Assembly (NCBI GenBank): GCA_965223235.1
Contig: CBDCVV010000007.1
Location: 62,001-126,000, forward strand
DNA length: 64,000 bases
Origin: UBA2589 sp965223235
Lineage (GTDB): Bacteria > Gemmatimonadota > Gemmatimonadetes > Longimicrobiales > Gaopeijiaceae
Direction: 5' to 3'
This document shows, in pieces, positions 25,343 through 33,825 of the stretch; position 1 is the stretch's first letter; the number at the start of each line of letters is the position of its first letter. Below the pieces are notes generated by a model. It saw nothing but the letters and a program-made list of their open reading frames with translations, was not told the DNA's origin and made no database searches. The position numbers were made by a program, and so were the translations under genes.

Positions 25343-26092
25343 ATGGCTTCGGTAGAGAAGGCCGAAACGGATCTCGCGTTGCGGGCAGAACAGCTGACGA
25401 AGGAGTACGGACCGATGGTCGCAGTTCGCGACGTCGATCTCGATGTTTCGCGCGGAGAATTCCTTTCCATTCTCGGCCCCAACGGCGCAGGGAAGTCGTC
25501 GTTGGTGGGGATGCTCGCGGGGGTCGCGCGTCCTTCTCGGGGTACGATCCGGATCTTTGGATCCCCGATGGATGATGGAACAGATTGGCGCGGCCGGGTC
25601 GGCCTACTCTCACACTACGGCTTTCTGTACGGCCATCTTACCGCGCTCGAGAATCTCCGCTTTTACGGTGAATTGTTTGGCCTGGATGAGACTCGAGGTC
25701 GAGCGCGTGACTTGTTGCAGCGAATGGGGTTGGGGCAGCATGCCTCCCTGCAGGTGCGGACCTTCTCGCGCGGCATGAGGCAGCGCTTGGCGCTGGCTCG
25801 GACCCTTCTCCACGACCCGGAGATCGTCTTCCTGGACGAGCCGTTCACCGGACTCGATCCGACTGCTTCGCTCCTCCTCCGTGAGGTACTTACGGAGGTA
25901 CGGGAGGAGCTTCGGACGGTGGTCATGGTGACGCACAATCTTCGTGAGGCCAGGGCCCTTTCCTCCAAGGTCATGATCCTGGTAGGGGGCCGAATCGTTT
26001 GGCGCGGCTCGACAGGTGACGTGCCGGCGCGCGACTTCGATCGGCACTATCACGATTGCGTTGCTTCGGCGACCACAGGTGCGGCGGCGTGA
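25343..26092 (+). CDS. ccmA: Haem/cytochrome c maturation ABC transporter ATP-binding protein CcmA
   Basis: The 249-residue ATPase has Walker A GPNGAGKSSLVGML, a signature region FSRGMRQRLALARTL that deviates from LSGGQ in the way seen in CcmA, and Walker B EIVFLDEPFTGLDP. With CcmB it uses ATP to release holo-CcmE from CcmC. The ATG at 25343 lies two bases after the previous stop; longer in-frame starts run inside the previous gene. The stop overlaps the GTG start of ccmB (GTGA). Confidence 0.92.
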   Translation: MASVEKAETDLALRAEQLTKEYGPMVAVRDVDLDVSRGEFLSILGPNGAGKSSLVGMLAGVARPSRGTIRIFGSPMDDGTDWRGRVGLLSHYGFLYGHLTALENLRFYGELFGLDETRGRARDLLQRMGLGQHASLQVRTFSRGMRQRLALARTLLHDPEIVFLDEPFTGLDPTASLLLREVLTEVREELRTVVMVTHNLREARALSSKVMILVGGRIVWRGSTGDVPARDFDRHYHDCVASATTGAAA

Positions 26093-26769
26093 AACCGTAC
26101 CTGCGTCAGGTTGTCGCGATCGTGCGCAAGGACCTTTTGATCGAGGTACGCTCTCGTGACAGGGTGGTGGCGATGGGAGCGTTTGCGGTCTTGGCCGGCG
26201 TCCTCTTCAGCTTCTCTCTCGACACGACGGCGGTCCGGCCGCGAGACGTGGCGGCAGGATTGATCTGGATGACCGTCGTGTTCGGTGGCCTGATCGGTGT
26301 CGGTCGGACATTCCACCTGGAGGGGCAGGACTCGGCGTTTCGCGGAGTGCTCACCTCACCGGCACCAAAGGACGCGATTTTTCTGGGCAAGGTCGTGAGC
26401 AACTTTATTCTGCTCTTCACCGTGGCCATGCTGGTGTTCGCGATCTTTTCGCTCTTCTTCGGCCTCGAGATCTCGGCTGGCATTGGGTGGGTGATCTTGG
26501 TGCTCGGACTCGGGTCGCTGGGCTTCGTGGCGGTGGCCACGCTCTTCTCGGCAGTTGCGGGTGCCACGACGATGGGTGAGACGCTGCTTCCAGTCCTGGT
26601 CTTTCCGCTCTTGCTCCCGATGGTGGTGTTCGGAGTAGGGGCTACAGGGCGTCTCATGGGTGGACGGCCAATTGCCGAGGTAGGCGGGACCGTGCGGATG
26701 CTCGGTGCCTTCGCATTCGGTGCGGTCGCAGTGGGAGCGGTCCTCTTCAAATACGTGGTGGAGGAGTGA
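26089..26769 (+). CDS. ccmB: Haem exporter permease CcmB
   Basis: The 226-residue protein has six hydrophobic segments and the CcmB family opening VVAIVRKDLLIEVRSRDRV, with FHLEGQDSAFRGVLTSPA and LFPL-type helices (LLPVLVFPLLLPMVVFGVGA) later. The GTG at 26089 is chosen because it overlaps the ccmA stop by four bases and gives the normal CcmB length. It forms the membrane part of the CcmAB complex. The stop overlaps the start of ccmC. Confidence 0.92.
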   Translation: MKPYLRQVVAIVRKDLLIEVRSRDRVVAMGAFAVLAGVLFSFSLDTTAVRPRDVAAGLIWMTVVFGGLIGVGRTFHLEGQDSAFRGVLTSPAPKDAIFLGKVVSNFILLFTVAMLVFAIFSLFFGLEISAGIGWVILVLGLGSLGFVAVATLFSAVAGATTMGETLLPVLVFPLLLPMVVFGVGATGRLMGGRPIAEVGGTVRMLGAFAFGAVAVGAVLFKYVVEE

Positions 26770-27452
26770 TGGTGGGAATTCGACGCGGCGGTTTGGGGTT
26801 GACCCTGCTCGGTCTCTGCGGGCTCGTCGTGCTGTACTGGATGTCGTTCTTCTGGGTGTCCACAGAGGTGAATCAGGGGGTGGCGCAGCGGATCTTCTAC
26901 GTGCATGTCCCAGCGGCATGGACCGCCTTCCTCTCCATCGGGATCGCAGCCCTTTGCAGTGGGGTCTACTTGTGGCTTCGCGACGACAAGCTGGACCGCG
27001 CTGCGGTTGCCGCCGCAGAGGCGGGCCTCGTCTTCTCGACGATCGTCCTCGTGACCGGTCCGTTGTGGGGCAAGATCGCGTGGGGCACGTATTGGACGTG
27101 GGAGCCGCGACTTACGCTCACGCTCCTCCTATGGTTCATCTTTCTCGGGTACTTCATGGTCCGGAACTCGACCGAGGATCCGGAGAAAGGAAAGCGGTTT
27201 GCGGCAGTGGTCGCGATTGTGGGAGCGATCGACATTCCGTTCATCCACCTCAGCGTCATTTGGTTCCGGTCTCTGCACCCGCAACCGGTCATCGCAAAGC
27301 CCGAGGGGCCCACGCTGCCCTCGGACATGCTCACCACGTTTTCGGTCGGAATGGCAGCGTTCACCGTGTTGTTCTTCGGCCTTTTCCTTTTTCGATACGC
27401 GCTCGAGAGCCTGCAGACAGAGGTCGAAACGCGTGCGCGCGCGGAGACATGA
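26769..27452 (+). CDS. ccmC: Haem handling protein CcmC (CcsA/CcmC family)
   Basis: The 227-residue membrane protein has six hydrophobic segments and the tryptophan-rich haem motif WGTYWTWEPRLTLTLLLW. Conserved histidines are in RIFYVHVPAAWTAF and IHLSVIWFRSLHP. It loads haem onto CcmE. GGAGGAG precedes the start; ATG at 26769 shares its A with the ccmB TGA, and a GTG three bases upstream is an alternative. Confidence 0.93.
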   Translation: MVGIRRGGLGLTLLGLCGLVVLYWMSFFWVSTEVNQGVAQRIFYVHVPAAWTAFLSIGIAALCSGVYLWLRDDKLDRAAVAAAEAGLVFSTIVLVTGPLWGKIAWGTYWTWEPRLTLTLLLWFIFLGYFMVRNSTEDPEKGKRFAAVVAIVGAIDIPFIHLSVIWFRSLHPQPVIAKPEGPTLPSDMLTTFSVGMAAFTVLFFGLFLFRYALESLQTEVETRARAET

Positions 27453-27453
27453 C

Positions 27454-27672
27454 ATGAATCAGATCGTGAAGCGGACCGCTTGCCTTGTCGTGATCGCTCT
27501 GGTGATGATGCCGGACGCGCTCTGGGCTCAGGCCGAGCAGCTCGGTCAACAGAACCTGCGCCCGTACTGGCATGTGTTCGCTGCGTACGCATTGGTCCTC
27601 GTGATCATCGGCGGTTGGGCTGTTTCAATCGCCCGTCGACTCAAGACGATCGAAGACCGAATCCGATCGTGA
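27454..27672 (+). CDS. ccmD: CcmD-like small membrane protein
   Basis: The 72-residue product has a signal-like N terminus (CLVVIALVMMPDALWAQ) and one further membrane helix with the CcmD-like pattern YWHVFAAYALVLVIIGGWAV followed by a basic RRL segment. It begins one base after ccmC ends. CcmD stabilises the CcmABC-CcmE complex. The protein is longer at its N terminus than common CcmD because of the signal-like segment, so the call rests on position and on the helix. Confidence 0.7.
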   Translation: MNQIVKRTACLVVIALVMMPDALWAQAEQLGQQNLRPYWHVFAAYALVLVIIGGWAVSIARRLKTIEDRIRS

Positions 27673-27676
27673 CGCC

Positions 27677-29086
27677 ATGACGATCGCAAGGCGCCTCTGC
27701 TACGGGATCGGGGTGGTGTGGTGTGCCGTGGGTGGGAGCCTGGCCGCGCAAACGCCCACGATGCCGAGTACCCTTCGTTATGGGTCCGGTTACGTCGACG
27801 TTCCCGCATCCAGCGTCTTGGGACACATGACGGTGACCGGGACACTATCCGGCTTCTGGGCTGGGCTTGATCGCCGAGTCCTTGTCGGACCGGACGGAAG
27901 CGAGACCGGTTTCGGAGTGGGCCGAGACGGCGTGCTCCTGGACGGCTCGATCGCCATCGGTGTGTGGGATCGCGTGGAGACTGGCGTGTCACTTCAGTCG
28001 TTCGCCGACGGCGATGACGGTGGCGATGTCTGGGGGCTCTTCGGTCGAGTTCAACTATGGGAGCCGGTCGATCAGGGGTTAGGGCTCGCCGTGGGAGGTC
28101 GTTATGTGCGCGGTCCGACGTTTGCGGACGGCTTGGTACGGGCTCCTAGCCGACTCGGCTTCGCGGATGATCGACTCCTCCGCACCTTCGATCGCTTCGG
28201 AGTCGACAGCGATGTGTCTTTGTACGCGGTCGGTACTGCGTTCGTGCGCGGCTGGGACGGCGGACGGCTTCCAACCAACGACTTGTCGTTCACCTTCGGA
28301 TACGGGAGCGGCATGTTCGGGGCGGGCGGCGAGCTCGACTTCTACTCCGGCGGTCACGCCAACGGGTGGTTCATGGGAGCTGGCGTCCACATGACGCTCT
28401 CGGATCGATCTCTACTCACGGTCATGGCCGAGCACAACGGCTTCGATGTGAACGTTGCGGCCCAGGCTGATTGGGACGGCTTTCGGGCGGGGGTCCAGTA
28501 CCTAGCCTTGAACCACCATGAGGGCCCGGACGGTTACGCGAGCGAGTACCTGAAGCCGAAGTTCGGCCTGACTGCCTCGGTTGCGATCTGTCCGTACGAA
28601 CGGATGTTGCGGTGTCGTCCGACGGGGATGCGGCGAGTCGAGCCCGATACCGTCTTCATTCCGCCGCCACCTCCGGACACCGTTATGGTGGGGCGGGCGG
28701 AGCCCGAGGTGGTGGCCGTTGAAGGCACGAGTACCATCTGTCTGTCGACCGGGCGGAACATCACCGTTTCGTTCTCAGAATCGGGAGACACGCTCATCGG
28801 GGCCACTCGAACGCCGCTCGCAGTACTCCGACCTGCGGTCGACTTTGCAGGGAGCTACGCAGGCCGAGCGTTCTGGTACCAAGACGGCGAGCCGATCGCA
28901 TTCGAGGGAGGCGAATTTCGGCAGTCTGACGAGTCGTTCGAGGCGGACTGCAGTCAGCTATTGCGCGTGGGTGTGTTCGAAGGGGTGCCGATCTTTGCTG
29001 TCCTCAGTGCTTCCAGACCGCTACAGGTCGTATTCGTCCCCGTGCGACCTGGCCTTTGGCACCGGTACGTACGAGCCCCAGGGTAG
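27677..29086 (+). CDS. Exported protein, probably outer-membrane beta-barrel, unknown function
   Basis: The 469-residue product has a signal peptide (GIGVVWCAVGGSLAAQ). Residues 30-300 alternate glycine, aromatic and polar residues in the manner of outer-membrane barrels, for example FTFGYGSGMFGAGGELDFYS and VHMTLSDRSLLTVMAEHNG. A proline-rich linker (VFIPPPPPDTVMVG) then leads to a C-terminal globular domain of about 130 residues with two cysteines. It starts four bases after the ccmD-like gene, so it is probably read as the last gene of the cytochrome c maturation operon. I recognise no named family and see no catalytic motif. A link to cytochrome assembly or to an outer-membrane cytochrome path is only suggested by position. 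Confidence 0.7.
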   Translation: MTIARRLCYGIGVVWCAVGGSLAAQTPTMPSTLRYGSGYVDVPASSVLGHMTVTGTLSGFWAGLDRRVLVGPDGSETGFGVGRDGVLLDGSIAIGVWDRVETGVSLQSFADGDDGGDVWGLFGRVQLWEPVDQGLGLAVGGRYVRGPTFADGLVRAPSRLGFADDRLLRTFDRFGVDSDVSLYAVGTAFVRGWDGGRLPTNDLSFTFGYGSGMFGAGGELDFYSGGHANGWFMGAGVHMTLSDRSLLTVMAEHNGFDVNVAAQADWDGFRAGVQYLALNHHEGPDGYASEYLKPKFGLTASVAICPYERMLRCRPTGMRRVEPDTVFIPPPPPDTVMVGRAEPEVVAVEGTSTICLSTGRNITVSFSESGDTLIGATRTPLAVLRPAVDFAGSYAGRAFWYQDGEPIAFEGGEFRQSDESFEADCSQLLRVGVFEGVPIFAVLSASRPLQVVFVPVRPGLWHRYVRAPG

Positions 29087-29104
29087 GGTGTACCCCACCG
29101 CCGG

Positions 29105-29536
29105 TTAGCGGTCGATCCTCTGCTCGATAACTCGGTTGCAGGCGTTGAGGACAGCTTTGACCGCGGCAGCCGGTAGGTCCTCCTCGCGTTCGCAGGGCGC
29201 CGCTCCGAGAAGACGATGCGGATCGGGTCCACAGCTGCCATTGATGCGGGTGACGACCACCCACCCGTCAAAAGCGCGGACGGCTTTGACCCCGACCACC
29301 TCCAGCTCGAGCGGCGTAGCCCCAATCACGTCTGTGCTCGCTAGTGTCGCAATCAGGGCCGCCTCGGAGGCTGCCTTGAGGACGCCCTGTTGGGTCTCGA
29401 GGCACGAGACCGTGCCTTCGAACGCATCTCCTGCCCATTCGAGGCGAACCGAGACCCGCCCGGAGCCGTCGGGTGTCGTAACATGATCGAGCGCGTCGAA
29501 ACGCACCCGGGAGCGAACTGTGTTGAGCGTATTCAT
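29105..29536 (-). CDS. Hypothetical protein, 143 aa
   Basis: From the ATG at 29536 the product has 143 residues, with no signal peptide or membrane segment. The sequence alternates beta strands and helices (RVSVRLEWAGDAFEGTVSCL, then VLKAASEAALIATLAS), somewhat like the regulatory domain of isopropylmalate synthase, but this is not firm enough to name it. Three cysteines are spread through the chain. It is convergent with the barrel gene (18-base gap) and follows the glycosyltransferase operon in the opposite reading direction order, with an 85-base gap. An earlier in-frame start at 29689 would overlap the glycosyltransferase gene and is less likely. Confidence 0.55.
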   Translation of the reverse strand: MNTLNTVRSRVRFDALDHVTTPDGSGRVSVRLEWAGDAFEGTVSCLETQQGVLKAASEAALIATLASTDVIGATPLELEVVGVKAVRAFDGWVVVTRINGSCGPDPHRLLGAAPCEREEDLPAAAVKAVLNACNRVIEQRIDR

Positions 29537-29621
29537 CCGGTCCCGAGGTTGAGCCTGGGGGGGACGGCGTAAACATCCGTTTTCATTCGCTGAATCGCAA
29601 GGATTTAGCGGAAGTTCTCTT

Positions 29622-30953
29622 TCAACTAGCAATATCCGTGCCGGTGCGCACGGATTCGAGCAGCCAAGACGGGACATCATCGGCGACATCGATGTCCGCG
29701 AGTCGGTCCAAGAGTGTTACCTCGATCTCGCTGGCTGCCGCTCTTTCGAGGGTCGCGTCGAGGACGTGGGGGGAGCTCCAGGGAACCTGGTCGAAGAGCT
29801 GCGGGATCGCTCGGGAGCAGGCGAGGAGATAGTACCCTCCGTCGTGGCAGGGGCCTAGAGCGATGCGATCTGCCCTCAGGGCGTCGAAGGCGCGTTGCAC
29901 GATCTCCGGAGTGATCCCCGGGATATCGGAACCCACGACACAGACGTCGTCGTACTCCTGGAGGCAATACCGAATGGCGGAGCTCATTCTCTCGCCAAGA
30001 TGGTCTCCGGTTTGGGCGATGATTTCGTGAGACTGGACCCCGAGCCACTCCGCGATCATCTCGAACGTCGATTGGTCGGGTCCGTCCGCGAAGACGCGCA
30101 ACGCCCAGTCACCTCTGCGTAGCTCGTCGGCCGCCGCACGTCCGACCTTGCGGTAGATCTGGATCGCGACTTCCTCTCCGAGGTCGCGGGAGAGACGAGT
30201 CTTCGCGTAGCCGGGAAGGGGAGCTTTCACGAACAGGGCAACGACACGCCTCCGACTGGGTTGCGCTGGGTACAGGCCAGCCAAGACAGTCGGTGGAACG
30301 CCCAGGCGAAAGGCAGCGATCAGGGCAGCGTTTCTGACGCTGCCCCTCTTGGCACCGATTCGGTCGTACCGTCGGGCACTGGTAGTGAGTGGGGCGTCGA
30401 GCCGTTCGATCCGCCCCCGGCGCCGGATCGCGTCCACCAACCCCACGTCCTCCATGATCGGCCAATCCGGATACCCGCCAACCTGATCATAGAGGTGACG
30501 AGAAATGATCAGGCCCTGATCGCCGTACACGAGTCCGAGGAGACGCTCACGCAGCCGCTGTCCGGCCTCGATTCGCCGCATGTCGGAGCGGCTTCCGTCG
30601 AGCTGGAACCGGAAGTGAGCCGCTTGGTTGGGTTCCGCGTGGGCCATGAAGCGTTGAGCCTCGAGGACGGCCTGGCGATCGAGTCGGCTGTCTGCATGAA
30701 GGAAGAGCAGCCAGTCACCGTTGGCCGCGGCGGCCCCACGCCTGAGTTGCCGCCCCCGGCTCTGAGAGGTCTCCAGACAGCGAACTCCCGCCTCGCACGC
30801 GACTTCCCGTGTACGGTCGATCGACCCACCGTCGACGACGATGACCTCTGGCTCGAGTGGCTCGAAAGTGGACAGGTCCTCGAGCAACGCTGGGAGATGG
30901 TGTGCCTCATTCAGCGCGGGGATCACCACGCTGAGGCGAGGGCGCCCGTTCAC
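29622..30953 (-). CDS. Fused glycosyltransferase: TIGR04283-type GT2 domain plus TIGR04282/DUF2064 domain
   Basis: The 443-residue protein joins two enzymes. Residues 1-225 are a GT2-type glycosyltransferase (LSVVIPALNEAHHLPALL, VIVVDGGSIDRTREVA, LLFLHADSRLD) of the TIGR04283 kind. Residues 238-430 are a TIGR04282/DUF2064 nucleotidyl- or glycosyltransferase-like domain (ALFVKAPLPGYAKTRLSRDL, CVVGSDIPGITPEIV, IALGPCHDGGYYLLACS). Families with these names are annotated as arsenosugar-biosynthesis glycosyltransferases in databases, though the products are not settled. The gene starts at a GTG that overlaps the previous stop (GTGA), so it is the third gene of an operon with a TVP38-DUF547 fusion and an oxidoreductase. 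Confidence 0.88.
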   Translation of the reverse strand: MNGRPRLSVVIPALNEAHHLPALLEDLSTFEPLEPEVIVVDGGSIDRTREVACEAGVRCLETSQSRGRQLRRGAAAANGDWLLFLHADSRLDRQAVLEAQRFMAHAEPNQAAHFRFQLDGSRSDMRRIEAGQRLRERLLGLVYGDQGLIISRHLYDQVGGYPDWPIMEDVGLVDAIRRRGRIERLDAPLTTSARRYDRIGAKRGSVRNAALIAAFRLGVPPTVLAGLYPAQPSRRRVVALFVKAPLPGYAKTRLSRDLGEEVAIQIYRKVGRAAADELRRGDWALRVFADGPDQSTFEMIAEWLGVQSHEIIAQTGDHLGERMSSAIRYCLQEYDDVCVVGSDIPGITPEIVQRAFDALRADRIALGPCHDGGYYLLACSRAIPQLFDQVPWSSPHVLDATLERAAASEIEVTLLDRLADIDVADDVPSWLLESVRTGTDIAS

Positions 30954-32428
30954 CGCCCGATGTCGTTCAGCGTCCAGTCGTAATCGAAGTACAGGACATC
31001 GAGTTGGTCCCAGTCAACCTCGCCGCTCGTCGCTGGATCTGCGTATTGCCGGAAGAAGTCGAGGAGGCCTTGCGGCCCTCCGAAGTCATCTCGGTACCAC
31101 TCCAGAACCTTGTTGAGGGTCATCGATTGCTCGTCCACCGTGTAGTGGGCAGGAGTGGCCATAAAGTGACGCACGGCTTCATCGAGTTCCTCATCCAGCT
31201 GTGAAGCGGTGTACGCATGGGCCGCGAGGGAAGGGCAGCTGATCGCCGCGCAGTTGACCACGAAGTGTATGCGGGGATCCCCCATCGGTCGGATGATCTC
31301 GTGCTCGATCTCATCTTGCGAGCGGTCGACTCCCGCCACCTGACAGTGTGCGCCTGAGAATACGTCTTCGATCTGCCAAACCGAGTTCGCCGGCCGACGC
31401 GCGAGTCCGTTGCGAAGTCTCGTGAAGAAGCCCGTGTGGACCGTAATCGGGTAGTGATCCACGACGCGTTTGAGCATGCAAGCGTTGTACGCGTTGATCC
31501 AGAATGCCAGTCGCTCGTTCGAGGTTGCGGCATCCAAGTCGGCCTTCGACACCCGGCCGAGCCTCTCTAGATAGTCGTCGAGGGCCGGACGGATCTCCGA
31601 GAGGCGCGCGTAGTCGACGCGAGACGATTCCACGATCTCCTGAAGGACGCCCGTGAACGCCTCGTGGGTAGGGAGTTGGCCAGCTGCCGGAGCGGCGGCG
31701 AAGTGCACCATCGCGAGCGAGACGACGGCCGCGGCCTTTCCGGGAAGTCGTAGACCGAGTCGGCGAGCGATCATCGGGAGGAACGACAGAAGGACAAGGC
31801 AAGCTCCAGAGACCAGCACCCGGAGGAAGGCTTCCCGAGAAGCCTCGGTGGAACCGGCAAGTAGGGCATCGGCAAAGACGGTGTAAACCACCGTACCGGG
31901 CACGATTCCGATGAGCGTCGCGACGGCATAGCTGCGCCACGAGATCGCTGTGAGACCCGCCCCGAAGTTGAGGGCGTTGAAGGGCACAGCGGGGATCAAG
32001 CGCAAGGTGAGCAGGCCTCGGAATCCATGGGTGCTCGTCGCCTCGTCGAGGGCCGTGAGCCGACTCCCGGCGATTCGGCGGATGCCGTCGCGGCCGAGCC
32101 ACCGCGACAGGCCAAACGCCGCGTTCGCTCCGAGGTTGGCGCCCAACGTCGTGTAGAGGACACCATGTGTCACGCCGAACACGGCGCCGCCGAGGAGGGT
32201 CAATACAGAGCCCGGAAGTGCAAAGGCCGTTGCGAGCGCGTACAGCGCCACAAAGACGATGGGCGCGGCGGGGAGATCCCGGATTTCTCCAATCCACATC
32301 TGGATCCCTTCTCGGGTCAGGGCGTCTCCCAAGGGAGTGACCCACACGGCCAGCGCGCTCGCTAAGAGCATTGCGACGAAAACCGAGAAGCGCAGGAGTG
32401 CACCTCGGTCCGTTCTTAGTTCAGCCAT
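30950..32428 (-). CDS. TVP38/TMEM64 (VTT, DedA-like) membrane domain fused to DUF547
   Basis: The 492-residue protein has an N-terminal VTT/TVP38 membrane domain (about residues 15-215) with LLGGAVFGVTHGVLYTTLG and LRLIPAVPFNALNFGAGLTA, the usual glycine and proline signatures. A linker with a signal-like segment follows, and residues 245-485 form a DUF547 domain with FWINAYNACMLKRVV and NCAAISCPSL. DUF547 would lie outside the cytoplasm if the linker helix crosses the membrane. VTT proteins are linked to lipid scrambling or undecaprenyl-phosphate transport; DUF547 has no firm function. AAGAAGG precedes the ATG at 32428. It overlaps the oxidoreductase gene by 13 bases and the glycosyltransferase gene by 4. 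Confidence 0.88.
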   Translation of the reverse strand: MAELRTDRGALLRFSVFVAMLLASALAVWVTPLGDALTREGIQMWIGEIRDLPAAPIVFVALYALATAFALPGSVLTLLGGAVFGVTHGVLYTTLGANLGANAAFGLSRWLGRDGIRRIAGSRLTALDEATSTHGFRGLLTLRLIPAVPFNALNFGAGLTAISWRSYAVATLIGIVPGTVVYTVFADALLAGSTEASREAFLRVLVSGACLVLLSFLPMIARRLGLRLPGKAAAVVSLAMVHFAAAPAAGQLPTHEAFTGVLQEIVESSRVDYARLSEIRPALDDYLERLGRVSKADLDAATSNERLAFWINAYNACMLKRVVDHYPITVHTGFFTRLRNGLARRPANSVWQIEDVFSGAHCQVAGVDRSQDEIEHEIIRPMGDPRIHFVVNCAAISCPSLAAHAYTASQLDEELDEAVRHFMATPAHYTVDEQSMTLNKVLEWYRDDFGGPQGLLDFFRQYADPATSGEVDWDQLDVLYFDYDWTLNDIGR

Positions 32429-33825
32429 CCGATCGCCTTCTTGAGCCACACCCCGGCTCGTCCCTCGAGCCTAGTACGCATGTACGCGTCCGAGACGCGC
32501 TTCACACCCTCTACCAACGTCGGGTAAGGGAAGATCGTTCCCGAAACCGCAGATAGTGAGAGTCCGTGCGTCTTGGCGAGCACGAGCGGCATGAGCACTT
32601 CGCCTGCGTGCGCACCGAGGATTGTCGCGGCCAAGATTCGCCCTCGCCGATCCGCCGTGACCTTGACGACTCCGCGCGCGACGCCGTCGACAATCGCGCG
32701 GTCGAGGTCGTCGAGACCGTAGCTGAAGGTCGAGCCACCACTAGCGCGTGCCTCTTCGTGGGAAATGCCGACGTGAGCTAGTTCGGGATCGGTGTACGTT
32801 ACCCGTGGGAGGTTCGTGTAGTCGACGCGGGTGGATCCTGGCGCGAGGGCGTTGCGAAGTACCGCTTTCGCCATTGCCTCGGCCGCGTGCGTGAACTGTA
32901 GCCCGCCCGTTACGTCGCCCGCGGCCCATATATGGGGCGCCTCCGTACGGCCTCGCTCGTCGACAGCGATCCGGCCGTCCTGGACTCGGATGCCCGCCTC
33001 GTCGAGCCCGAGGCCTCGCACCCGCGGTCTTCGCCCCACAGCGACAAAGATCTCGTCGACGTCGAGGTCCCCATTTTCTCCCGCGGTGACGCGCTTCGCA
33101 CCCGATACGATCGAAACTCGGGTGACCGGGGTGGATATCCGGACCTGGATGCCCTCGGCCGTGAGCTCGGCCATCAGCGCGTCGGCAATCTCGCGGTCCT
33201 CTCGGAGCAAAATCGAAGGCGCGGCCTCGAACACGGTCACGGCCGATCCGAGTCGCGAAAGCACTTGAGCCATCTCGAGCCCGATGGGCCCTCCCCCGAT
33301 GACCGCGACCCGGTCGGGGAGTTCGTCTATCGAGAAGAGAGAGTGGTGGTCCAAGTATCCAGCCTCAGCCAAACCCGGGATCGGGGGGGCGATCGGCTCG
33401 GCACCCGTAGCGATCACGAACTTCTTGGCCGTCAGGGTCCCCACCCCTTCGACAGCTACTTCTCGATTCGACACGAAACGTGCTCGCCCGAAGTGCACCC
33501 CGACGCCCATCGCGCGAAATCGCTCGGGGTCATCGTGGTGTTCGACCACGCCACGTGCCGATCTCATGCGCTCCATCACTGTGGAGAACGCGTGGACGCC
33601 GGAGCTCGGCACGAGGCCGACGTCGTCCGCGTGCCGCATCGAGTGAGCGAGGCGAGCAGAGGCGAGGAGAGCCTTCGAAGGTACGCACCCAGTCCAGAGA
33701 CAATCACCTCCCAAGGCATCGATCTCGACGATGCCGGCCTTCAGTCCGAGGTACGCGGCCCCGGCGCCGGTCACGAGGCCCGCAGTGCCTCCGCCGATAG
33801 CTAAGACGTCGTATTCGTGGTTCAT
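32416..33825 (-). CDS. FAD-dependent pyridine nucleotide-disulfide oxidoreductase, MerA-like
   Basis: The 469-residue flavoprotein has the FAD-binding start YDVLAIGGGTAGLVTGAGAA, the redox-active disulfide in GGDCLWTGCVPSKALL, an NAD(P)H fold in RVAVIGGGPIGLEMAQV and a second FAD motif in HIWAAGDVTGG. The dimer-interface end contains SGTIFPYPTLVEGVKRV, with a tyrosine where glutathione and lipoamide reductases have the catalytic histidine. It lacks the HMA domain and the C-terminal cysteine pair of true mercuric reductase, so mercury reduction is unlikely. It is the first gene of an operon with the TVP38-DUF547 and glycosyltransferase fusions and is divergent from recA. The 255 bases between them hold no gene that I can support. 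Confidence 0.87.
   Translation of the reverse strand: MNHEYDVLAIGGGTAGLVTGAGAAYLGLKAGIVEIDALGGDCLWTGCVPSKALLASARLAHSMRHADDVGLVPSSGVHAFSTVMERMRSARGVVEHHDDPERFRAMGVGVHFGRARFVSNREVAVEGVGTLTAKKFVIATGAEPIAPPIPGLAEAGYLDHHSLFSIDELPDRVAVIGGGPIGLEMAQVLSRLGSAVTVFEAAPSILLREDREIADALMAELTAEGIQVRISTPVTRVSIVSGAKRVTAGENGDLDVDEIFVAVGRRPRVRGLGLDEAGIRVQDGRIAVDERGRTEAPHIWAAGDVTGGLQFTHAAEAMAKAVLRNALAPGSTRVDYTNLPRVTYTDPELAHVGISHEEARASGGSTFSYGLDDLDRAIVDGVARGVVKVTADRRGRILAATILGAHAGEVLMPLVLAKTHGLSLSAVSGTIFPYPTLVEGVKRVSDAYMRTRLEGRAGVWLKKAIGWLN

Noticed and set aside
32416..33825. Calling the flavoprotein mercuric reductase
   Set aside because: No HMA domain, no C-terminal cysteine pair and no mer genes nearby; only the general disulfide reductase fold is supported.
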